Positions 1 to 7,600 of a stretch of DNA of 10,003 nt are shown here, one piece after another. The translations under genes were made by a program, and so were the position numbers. Position 1 is the first letter of the stretch. Each line of letters opens with the position of its first letter. Origin of the DNA: JBGQDM01 sp041495845. GTDB taxonomy: Bacteria > Acidobacteriota > Terriglobia > Terriglobales > Acidobacteriaceae. Below the pieces are notes generated by a model that was not told where the DNA came from, ran no database searches, and saw nothing but the letters and a program-made list of their open reading frames with translations. The DNA lies in NCBI GenBank assembly GCA_041495845.1, contig JBGQDM010000110.1, forward strand, positions 1 to 10,003, in the 5' to 3' direction.

Positions 1-1892
1 ACGCGCGCTTTCACCGCTTTGGGCAGCACCGACTCCTTGTACGCCGCGTCCTGATGATCGAACAACTCCCACGACGGCATGCTTACCACGCGCGCCTTGA
101 CGCCCTGCTGGGTCAGCTTTTCGTAAGCTTCCATGCACAGAGAAACTTCTGTGCCGGTACCGATCAGGATCACGTCCGGTTTGCCGCCGGCCGCGTCCGC
201 CAGCACGTACGCTCCGCGCGCCAGGCCGGATGCCGCTGCATACTTCGTCCGATCCACCGTCGGCATGGCCTGCCGCGAGAGCACCAGCACCGCCGGCTCG
301 TGTTGCAATTTCAGAATGGTGCGCCACGCCTCGGCAACTTCGTTGGCATCTCCCGGGCGCAACACAATCAAGCCCGGAATCGCCCGCATGGACGCCACCT
401 GCTCAATCGGCTGGTGGGTTGGCCCATCTTCGCCGACGCCGATAGAGTCATGGGTGAACACATAAATGACCGGAATCTCCATGATCGCGGCCAGCCGGAT
501 CGGTGCGCGCCCGTAATCGCTGAAAATTAGGAACCCTGAGCCATAGGGCCGCACTTTGGACAGCGACATGCCGTTCAGCACCGCTCCCATCGCGTGCTCC
601 CGAATGCCAAAATGCATGTTCCGGCCGCCGTAGCTGCCGTGCAGAAAATCACCCGCACCCTCGAACGTCATGCGCGTCTTGGTGGATGGCGCCAAGTCCG
701 CTGCCCCGCCGACCAGCCACGGCACGCTCTGCGCCACAGCATTCAGTACCTTGGCGCTGGCGTCCCGTCCCGCCATCCCCTTGGGATCGGCCGGGAACAC
801 CGGCACACTTTTTTCCCAACCGTCCGGCAGTTGCCGCTTCTGCATCTGGTCGATCTGCTTGGCCAGTTCCGGATACTTCTTCTGATATTCGCCGAACTGC
901 GCCTGCCACTTGTCCCGCGCTTCTTTGCCGCGCTTGCCAATGCCATTCTTGAAGTGGTCGTAGACGCCGTCGGGAACCAGAAATTTCGCATCTTCCGGCC
1001 AGCCATAGTTCCGCTTCGTGCCGCGGATTTCTTCTTCGCCCAGCGGTTCGCCGTGTGCCGCGTGTGTGTCCTGCTTGCTGGGGGCGCCCCAGGCGATGTG
1101 ACTGTCCACGATAATCAACGTGGGCCGGTCGCTCGTCTTCTTCGCCACTTCCAGCGCCCGCCCCAGCATTTCCAGATCGTTGGCATCGCCCACCCGGGTC
1201 ACGTTCCAGCCATACCCAATGAAACGCGTGGCCACGTCCTCACTAAACGCCCAAGACGTGTTGCCTTCAATCGTGATGTGGTTGTTGTCGTAAATCCAGC
1301 ACAAGTTGCCCAGTCGCAGATGTCCGGCCAGCGACGCTGCTTCGCCGGAGATGCCTTCCATCATGCAGCCGTCACCCGCCAGCGCGTAGACGCGGTAGTC
1401 GAACATGTCAAAGCCCGGCCGGTTGAAAGATTGCGCCATCCACTTGCCGGCAATCGCCATGCCCACGCTGGTGGCCACACCTTGTCCCAGCGGCCCGGTC
1501 GTCGTTTCCACGCCCGACGTCCAGTGATATTCCGGATGTCCGGGACAGCGGCTGTCCAGTTGCCGGAAGCGCTTGATGTCATCCAGCTTCACCGAAGGCT
1601 CGCCCATGGTCTCGTATTGCGGATTCACCGCCTTCACGCCCGTCAGGTGCAGCATCGAGTAGAGCAGCATGGACGCGTGTCCCATGGAGAGGACAAAGCG
1701 GTCGCGGTTGGGCCAGATCGGATCTTCCGGATCAAAGCGCAGGAACTGCTGCCACAGCTCGTAGGCTACCGGCGCCATGGCCATGGGTGTGCCCGGATGA
1801 CCCGAGTTTGCCTGTTGTACCGCATCCATCGAAAGTGTGCGGATGGTGTTGACGCACAGCGTATCGAGCTTGCTGGCTGCGTTCGTCGCCAT
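1..1892 (-). CDS. tkt: Transketolase, C-terminus cut by window edge
   Basis: Thiamine-diphosphate enzyme of the non-oxidative pentose phosphate pathway that moves two-carbon ketol units between sugar phosphates in the cytoplasm. The minus frame is open from ATG at 1892 to base 1, giving 630 residues; the family is usually about 660-690, so only a short C-terminal piece is missing. Visible landmarks: NSGHPG with His32, SMGHAS, the GVETTTGPLGQG loop, the ThDP/Mg motif GDGCMMEG (Asp174, Glu179), DNNHITIEG, the catalytic Glu432 in GIREHAMG, and THDSIGVGEDGPTHQP in the pyrimidine-binding domain. An insertion near residues 87-104 relative to E. coli Tkt (around VNPQYETMGEP) shifts the numbering. 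The start is set by an AGGAGG 10 bases upstream and by alignment of the N-terminus to the family. It is transcribed divergently from the barrel gene and shows no functional link to it. Identification is firm. Confidence 0.97.
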   Translation of the reverse strand, partial: MATNAASKLDTLCVNTIRTLSMDAVQQANSGHPGTPMAMAPVAYELWQQFLRFDPEDPIWPNRDRFVLSMGHASMLLYSMLHLTGVKAVNPQYETMGEPSVKLDDIKRFRQLDSRCPGHPEYHWTSGVETTTGPLGQGVATSVGMAIAGKWMAQSFNRPGFDMFDYRVYALAGDGCMMEGISGEAASLAGHLRLGNLCWIYDNNHITIEGNTSWAFSEDVATRFIGYGWNVTRVGDANDLEMLGRALEVAKKTSDRPTLIIVDSHIAWGAPSKQDTHAAHGEPLGEEEIRGTKRNYGWPEDAKFLVPDGVYDHFKNGIGKRGKEARDKWQAQFGEYQKKYPELAKQIDQMQKRQLPDGWEKSVPVFPADPKGMAGRDASAKVLNAVAQSVPWLVGGAADLAPSTKTRMTFEGAGDFLHGSYGGRNMHFGIREHAMGAVLNGMSLSKVRPYGSGFLIFSDYGRAPIRLAAIMEIPVIYVFTHDSIGVGEDGPTHQPIEQVASMRAIPGLIVLRPGDANEVAEAWRTILKLQHEPAVLVLSRQAMPTVDRTKYAAASGLARGAYVLADAAGGKPDVILIGTGTEVSLCMEAYEKLTQQGVKARVVSMPSWELFDHQDAAYKESVLPKAVKAR

Positions 1893-1902
1893 GGACAGTT
1901 TT

Positions 1903-1908
1903 CCTCCT
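1903..1908 (-). promoter_or_regulatory. Ribosome binding site of transketolase
   Basis: On the minus strand this reads AGGAGG, a perfect Shine-Dalgarno core, with a 10-base spacer to the ATG at 1892. It fixes the transketolase start. It is much stronger than any site seen before the three plus-strand genes, in keeping with a highly translated central-metabolism gene. Confidence 0.8.
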
Positions 1909-2067
1909 GGTAAATCCGGGAGACGTGCTCCCAGCCGCAACGACGATTCTCGTTACGATTCAAACCCGCCGCAGAAGTGTCGTCGCAACCGGACTTTTTG
2001 GCAAGCCATCCCTGGCTGATTTCTTCATGCGCGGCCCCACGCTCCCATGGGGGAGTCACAATCTCTA

Positions 2068-2097
2068 TTGTTCCGCCCCCACAATTCGTGATACCTA
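2068..2097 (+). promoter_or_regulatory. Weak candidate promoter for the barrel-cytochrome unit
   Basis: TTGTTC at 2068-2073 and TACCTA at 2092-2097 are separated by 18 bases and lie about 30 bases before the GTG start at 2129. TTGTTC keeps the TTG of the -35 consensus, but the -10 match is poor. It is offered only because a promoter is expected here; a sigma factor other than the housekeeping one could be used instead. Confidence 0.25.
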
Positions 2098-2117
2098 AGA
2101 ACGCGACTCTCCCTCAC

Positions 2118-2121
2118 GGAG
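2118..2121 (+). promoter_or_regulatory. Ribosome binding site supporting the GTG start at 2129
   Basis: GGAG lies 7 bases before the GTG at 2129. It supports GTG initiation there, which gives a full signal peptide. A second GTG two codons later (2135) has AAGG six bases upstream and would remove only two residues, so the prediction hardly changes. Confidence 0.55.
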
Positions 2122-2128
2122 CGGAAGG

Positions 2129-4531
2129 GTGCGAGTGCGTTTGCACGGCGTCTGCGGGTGGTGGGTTGTCGGCTGCCAAGTGCTGCTGGCGGCCGTGGCG
2201 CTGCTGTCTGCGCCTGCTCTAGCCCGTCGCCATCCTACGGCACATCACCCTACGGCACATCGCCGCCCCGTCTCCGCCCACCGCGCACACCCCCATATTC
2301 GGGTGAAAGCCCATGCTCGGGTGAAAGCCCGCCACCTGGCCGCCTCCCGGCGCAGTCGCAAACTGCGGAGGCCTTTATACCACCGCGCATTTATACACCA
2401 TCAGGAACAATCTGCCAGCCCAAGTGTAGCCACTCAGGCCGGGCCGCAGCGCCGCCTGCCCGAACGCGCGCCCGGCTTTGCTGCCATCCAGGGAGTGGTG
2501 CGCGATCAATTTGGCGATGCCGTACCCGCTGCCACGGTCATATTGCGCCCGTCTGGCGGCGGCAAGAGCTCATCCGTCACTTCAAGTGTTGAGGGCATCT
2601 TCCGCCTGGTAAATCTACTTTCTGGCGAATATGAAATTCGGGTCGAAAAAGACGGATTTGAGGGCGCTACCGTTTCCCCCATCGCTCTCGCCGAGTCCGC
2701 TTTGGTTTCGGTGAGCGTAGCCATCAGAGACCTGGATTCGAAAATCCCGGAAATCAAGAGTGTGCGCGGTGTTCCCGGCCCCATGCGCCTGCCCCCACTC
2801 CCCGAGCCCAGGTTAGGAGCTTATCCGGGTATGCGCGAGGCACGGCCCGGCAGCAACCCCGTCGAGGGCCCGCCCGAGGACATCCCGAGCTACGATGCCA
2901 ACTTCCGCAGCCAGGTGGATCGCTGGTACATTCCTCTGCCCGATTGGCAGCGCTACGGCACCCAGCCCGATACTCCTTACGTTCACCACCATTGGTACGA
3001 TCCCTATAACCGCAACCGCCTCAAAGGCGACTACCCCATCTTCGGCCAGCAGTGGTTTCTCAACTTCACCGGCGAAAGCATCACCGGCATTGACGTGCGC
3101 CGCCTGCCCATCCCCAGTGGCGTCTCCGCCGAAAATCCCGGCCGCCAAGATTTTTTTGGCAAGGGCCAGCAGTCGCTGACCACTCAGACCTTCCGCCTGT
3201 CGTTTGATCTGTTCCGCGGCGATACCACCTTCCGCCCCATTGATTTCCGTTTCCACTTCACCCCGGTGTTCAACCTGAATTTTCTGCAGACGCGAGAGCG
3301 CGGCCTGGTGAACATTGATGTCCGTCGCGGCATCAACCGCTTTGATACCAAGTCCGCCAGCCTGCAGGAAGGTTTCGTGGAAGCCAAGGTCCGCGACTTA
3401 AGTTCCAACTACGACTTCGTCTCCATCCGCGCCGGCATTCAGAGCTTCAACAGCGACTTCCGCGGTTTTATTTTTTCTGAGGAACAGCCTGGCGTCCGCG
3501 TCTTCGGCAACCTGCGCTCCAATCGCATCAATTACAACGCTGCGTACTTTTATCTGCTGGAGAAGGACACCAACAGCGAACTCAACACTTTCGACAAGCG
3601 CGGCCAGCAGGTCTACATCGCCAACGTCTACATCCAAGACTTTGGCGCCAAAGGCTTCACCCAGGAATTCAGCTTCCATTTCAACCGCGACGATGCCGAC
3701 ATTCACTTTGATCGCAACGGCTTTCTCGTCCGCCCCACACCCGTGGGCACCGTCGTGGACTGCAAGCCTGATACCACCCAGTTCTGCATCAAGGCCCACG
3801 ACATTCGCGCCTACTATCTCGGCTGGACCAGCAACGGCCACATTGGCCGTTTGAACGTCAACCATGCTTTCTACCAGGTGCTGGGGCACGATACGTTCAA
3901 TCCCGTGGCCGGCCGCCGCGTCGACATCAACGCCCAGATGGCTGCGCTGGAACTCTCAGTCGATAAGGACTGGATGCGTTACCGGGCATCGTTCTTCTTT
4001 GCTTCCGGCGATTCCAGCAACCGCTCCGGCCCGTCACGCACCGATTCCACTGCGCGCGGTTTTGACACGATTGTGGATAACACCCACTTCGCGGGCAGTG
4101 ACTTCAGCTTCTTCAACCACGAAGCCATTCGTCTGACCGGCACCGGCGTTGGTCTGGTGCAGCCCAGCAGCCTGCTGGCCAGCCTGCGCACCAGCAAGAC
4201 GGAAGGTCAGGCTAACTTCGTCAACCCTGGAATTTGGATTGGAAACCTGGGCGCCGATTTCGACATCACGCCCAAGCTGCGCGGTTTCGTCAACGCCAAC
4301 TATTTGCGCTTTGATCGCACCGAACCGCTTGAACTGTTATTGTTCCAGCGACCCATTCGTCACAGCATCGGCACCGACCTGGGACTCGGTTTCGAGTACC
4401 GGCCACCACTGAGCGAAAACATTGTGATTCGCGGCGGCGCTTCGGCCCTGATTCCCGGCACCGGTTTCAAAGACATTCTGAACGGGCGCGTGCTTTACAA
4501 CGGTTTTGTCACGGTGAAGTTCCAGTTTTAG
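2129..4531 (+). CDS. Outer-membrane beta-barrel protein with carboxypeptidase-regulatory-like domain
   Basis: An 800-residue exported protein starting at GTG. Residues 1-32 form a signal peptide (hydrophobic VLLAAVALLSAPALA, cleavage expected after Ala32). Residues 33-91 are extremely basic and His-rich, with 12 His, about 17 Arg/Lys and no Asp or Glu. Residues about 117-203 look like a carboxypeptidase-regulatory-like beta-sandwich (IQGVVRDQFGDAVPAATVIL, then EGIFRLVNLLSGEYEIRVEKDGF). A Pro-rich linker follows to about 270, and the rest is rich in alternating aromatic/polar strands and ends in VTVKFQF, the terminal Phe typical of BAM-inserted barrels. Cys545 and Cys553 (CX7C) could form a disulfide in a loop. 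Such N-terminal domains are common in acidobacterial Oar-type TonB-dependent proteins, but those are longer and carry a plug domain; I see none here. With the multiheme cytochrome immediately downstream, a role as its outer-membrane porin or anchor is a reasonable inference, not proven. Substrate transport is the alternative. Confidence 0.82.
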   Translation: MRVRLHGVCGWWVVGCQVLLAAVALLSAPALARRHPTAHHPTAHRRPVSAHRAHPHIRVKAHARVKARHLAASRRSRKLRRPLYHRAFIHHQEQSASPSVATQAGPQRRLPERAPGFAAIQGVVRDQFGDAVPAATVILRPSGGGKSSSVTSSVEGIFRLVNLLSGEYEIRVEKDGFEGATVSPIALAESALVSVSVAIRDLDSKIPEIKSVRGVPGPMRLPPLPEPRLGAYPGMREARPGSNPVEGPPEDIPSYDANFRSQVDRWYIPLPDWQRYGTQPDTPYVHHHWYDPYNRNRLKGDYPIFGQQWFLNFTGESITGIDVRRLPIPSGVSAENPGRQDFFGKGQQSLTTQTFRLSFDLFRGDTTFRPIDFRFHFTPVFNLNFLQTRERGLVNIDVRRGINRFDTKSASLQEGFVEAKVRDLSSNYDFVSIRAGIQSFNSDFRGFIFSEEQPGVRVFGNLRSNRINYNAAYFYLLEKDTNSELNTFDKRGQQVYIANVYIQDFGAKGFTQEFSFHFNRDDADIHFDRNGFLVRPTPVGTVVDCKPDTTQFCIKAHDIRAYYLGWTSNGHIGRLNVNHAFYQVLGHDTFNPVAGRRVDINAQMAALELSVDKDWMRYRASFFFASGDSSNRSGPSRTDSTARGFDTIVDNTHFAGSDFSFFNHEAIRLTGTGVGLVQPSSLLASLRTSKTEGQANFVNPGIWIGNLGADFDITPKLRGFVNANYLRFDRTEPLELLLFQRPIRHSIGTDLGLGFEYRPPLSENIVIRGGASALIPGTGFKDILNGRVLYNGFVTVKFQF
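2234..2263 (+). repeat. Two 15-bp tandem repeats in the His-rich tail coding region
   Basis: Two adjacent copies of CCTACGGCACATCRC (2234-2248 and 2249-2263) differ at one base. They encode the repeated peptide around PTAHHPTAH just after the signal peptide. The unit is a multiple of three, so copy-number change would keep the frame. Confidence 0.75.
2299..2334 (+). repeat. Two 18-bp tandem repeats in the His-rich tail coding region
   Basis: Two adjacent 18-base units (2299-2316 and 2317-2334) share TCGGGTGAAAGCCC and then diverge in the last four bases. They encode the repeated RVKA peptide in the basic tail (RVKAHARVKAR). Together with the 15-bp repeat upstream, this suggests the tail grew by in-frame duplication. 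Confidence 0.75.
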
Positions 4532-4548
4532 AGGGATTGCGGAAAGGA

Positions 4549-4633
4549 GCCCCGGAAGGGGCGGGTGCCAATAGCCCGGCGCTTCAGCGCCGGGAAGCGT
4601 GGGAACAGCGAACCAGTCCCGGAGGGACGACTG
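4549..4633. repeat. Three-hairpin intergenic palindromic element
   Basis: Three compact hairpins sit in a row in the gap between the barrel and cytochrome genes. The first, 4549-4562, is GCCCC/GGGGC with a GGAA loop. The second, 4575-4594, is a perfect nine-base inverted repeat (CCCGGCGCT and AGCGCCGGG) with two bases between. The third, 4616-4628, is GTCCC/GGGAC with a GGA loop, with outer arms CAGTC and GACTG extending to 4633. The first and third share the CCCGGARGGG core, as if they were the ends of one unit. From memory, elements of this layout are dispersed in many copies in acidobacterial genomes; I cannot check that here. In the transcript the central hairpin could slow or partly stop transcription, or protect the upstream message from decay. 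There is no T-run, so it is not a classic intrinsic terminator. Confidence 0.7.
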
Positions 4634-4669
4634 AAACTTCGCGCACACTTGATGCAACGAAAATAATCC

Positions 4670-7600
4670 ATGCCGCGTGCACTGCTAATTTTCGGCCTGC
4701 TGTTGCTCTCCGGCGCGCTGCTGCTGGCGGGACCCGCCGCTCTTCAGGAGCCCGCTGCGCCGGTTTTGCTTAAGCAGCCGCAGCCCGAAGCCGACGCCAA
4801 GTCTTCCGGCTGCATTTCCTGTCACTCCCCGCTGGAAACTCCGACCATGCACGCCACCGGCACGGTCCGCCTGGGCTGCACGGACTGCCACGGTGGCAAC
4901 GCGGAGATCCGCATCAACGCCGGCACGGCGCAAAATTCTGCCGAATATCAGCAAGCCAAGCAGCAGGCCCACCCGCAGCCCCGTTTCGGCGACCTGCGGA
5001 ATCGCGCGGCGAATCCTGAACGCCTCTACACGCGCTGGTTTCAGGAAGACTGGAACTACATTCGATTCGTCAATCCCGGCGATCTGCGGGTTGCCGAAAA
5101 AACCTGCGGCCAGTCGGGTTGCCATCTCGGCGAGGTGCGCAAGGTCGAAACCAGCATGATGACCCACGGTGCCATGCTGTGGGGCGCCGCGCTTTATAAC
5201 AACGGTGCCGTCCCTTTTAAGACCCCGCATTTCGGAGAGAGCTACGGCCCTGACGGAAAGCCGCGGCGGCTCATCACTTGGCCTCCGCCCACGAAAGAAG
5301 AGACGGAAAAGAAGGGCGTGCTTCCGTATCTGGATCCGCTGCAGCGCTGGGAGATTTCTCAGCCTGGCAACGTTCTCCGCGTCTTCGAGCGGGGCGGCCG
5401 CAAGCGCCAGGAACTCGGCAATCCCGAACTGGGCGAAGATCCTGGCAAGCCGGAAAACAAGCTCAGCGAGCGCGGTTTTGGCACTTCACTGCGCACCGAT
5501 CCCGTTTTCCTCGGCTTGCAGAAAACCCGTCTACTCGATCCGCTGCTCTCGCTTCCGGGCACGAATGATCAGCCCGGCGACTACCGCAACTCCGGCTGCA
5601 GCGCTTGCCACGTGATTTACGCCAACGACCGCGATCCCGAACACTCCGGCCCTTACGCGCAGTTCGGCAATCTCGGCCACAGCCAGACCGCCGATCCGAC
5701 CATCGCCAAGAACGAATCCGGGCATCCGCTCAAGCACCAGTTCACGCGCTCCATCCCGTCCAGCCAGTGCATTACCTGCCACATCCATCCCGGCACCAAC
5801 ATGGTCGCCACGTATTACGGCATGACTTGGTGGGACAACGAGATGGATGGTGCGGGCATGTATCCCAAAGAGCAGCGCCGCACCAGCGCCCGCGAGCAAC
5901 TCGAAATCCAGGACCGCAACCCCGAACGCACCGCCATTCGCGGCTTCTGGTCCAACGTGGAATTCCTCAAAGACGTGGGCACTCCCGAATTCAACCAGAA
6001 GCTCCAGCACACCCAGTTTGGCGACTTCCACTCCCACGGGTGGATTTTCCGCGCCGTTTACTCGCGCGACCGCCAGGGCAATCTGCTCGACAAAGACGGC
6101 AAGATCGTTTCCTTCGACGACCCGCAGAAATTCGGCAAGGCCGTCCACCTGAAAGATATTCACCTCGAACTAGGCATGCACTGCATCGATTGCCATTTCG
6201 AGCAGGACAGCCACGGCAACGGCAAGCTCTACGGCGAGACCCGCAACGCCGTCGAAGTTGACTGCATTGATTGCCACGGCGCCATTGATCACAAGGCCAC
6301 CCTCATCACCTCCGGCACGGCCGCGCCCGCCGGCGGCCACAACCTCGCGACTTTGCGCACCCCCTGGCAGGAACGCCAGTTCTACTGGCGCGAGGGCAAG
6401 CTCTTTCAGCGCTCCATGCTGGAAAAAGAAAAACAGTGGGAAGTGGTGCAAGTGCTGGACACCATCACACCCGGTAACTCGCACTACAGCGAGAAGTCAC
6501 GCCTGGCCAAGACTGTGCAGCAGGATAACTCCACCTGGGGCGTGGTGCCCGCTGACCAGTCGAAGTTGGCGCACCAGAATAGCAAGATGACCTGTTACAC
6601 CTGCCATTCTTCATGGGCGCCTACTTGCTACGGCTGTCATCTCTCTATGACGGCAAACCAACGCGAGCCCATGCTGCACAACGAAGGCCTGATGACGCGC
6701 AACTGGACCGCTTACAACTTCCAGGTGCTGCGCGATGACATGTATGCGCTCGGCATTGACGGCACCGTCACCGGCCACCGCGTCGCCCCGATCCGCTCCG
6801 CGTGCGCCGTCCTCGTCAGCTCGCAGAATAACGACCGCGACTGGATTTACTACCAACAGCAGACGATTTCCGCCGAGGGGTTCAGCGGCCAGGCCTTCTC
6901 GCCCTTTGTGCCTCACACCGTCCGCGCCCGCGAGACCAAAACGTGCACCGACTGCCACATCTCCGCCGCCAACAACAACAATGCCTGGATGGGGCAGTTA
7001 CTCCTGCTCGGCGGCAATTTCATGAACTTCATCGGCCGCTATCTCTACGTCGCCACTGGTCATGATGGCTACGAGGCCGTCGTCGTCACCGAGCACGATG
7101 AGCCGCCCGCCGTCATCGGCAGCGATTTCCAGAAACTCGTCTACCCTGCGCATTTTAAGAAGCACGTGGAAAACAAGCTCGAACTCAAAGAGGCGGTCGA
7201 GCATATCGGCAGGGAAGCTCTCGACATTCAACAGCGTGGCGAATACGTCTACGTGGCCATGGGCAAAGGCGGCCTGCGCATCTACGACATCGCCAACGTG
7301 GACAACAAAGACTTTTCCGAGAAGATGACCACCGCGCCCGTCTCCCCACTCGGCCAGCGCTTCTATCTGCCCACGAAGTACGCCCAAGCCATCGCTTCCC
7401 CGACCACGCTAGGTGTTGACCCGCTGCGCTCGCACGATCCCGCCAACGAAGAGCAGGGAATTCACCTGATTTACGGTTTTCTCTATGTCGCCGATAAGTA
7501 TGAGGGCTTGGTCGTGGTCGGCAATCCCGACCTCAAGGCCAAGAGCCCCGGCGTGGGCACGCTGCTGGACGGCAATCCCAGGAACAATTTCCTCGTCCGC

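Larger units (their letters stand above)
1893..2128. other. Divergent intergenic region between tkt and the barrel gene
   Basis: This 236-base gap must hold the promoters for both divergent genes. I see no RNA gene or credible small protein. Small inverted repeats are present: AGCCA/TGGCT with a four-base loop near 2005-2018, and CTCCC/GGGAG with a four-base loop at 2043-2056. Either could be a regulator site or chance. No convincing -10/-35 pair was found for the leftward transketolase; the best was TTGCCA and GACACT with 17 bases between, which is weak. Confidence 0.6.

Noticed and set aside
594..1913. Long plus-strand open frame of 439 codons
   Set aside because: It lies antisense to transketolase, whose motifs are unmistakable on the other strand. 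Its translation is Arg/His-rich with no recognisable domain, as expected from a GC-rich shadow frame.
1943..2000. Possible leftward promoter for transketolase
   Set aside because: The best -35/-10 pair (TTGCCA, GACACT) matches poorly and several equally weak pairs exist, so no specific site is called.
4537..4773. Plus-strand 78-codon frame across the hairpin element
   Set aside because: It reads through the palindromic repeat and overlaps the cytochrome signal peptide in another frame; it has no domain, so it is probably not a gene.
5531..6163. Minus-strand open frame of 210 codons
   Set aside because: It is antisense to the heme-motif region of the cytochrome and has a low-complexity Val/Ala/Gly composition typical of the reverse of a GC-rich gene.
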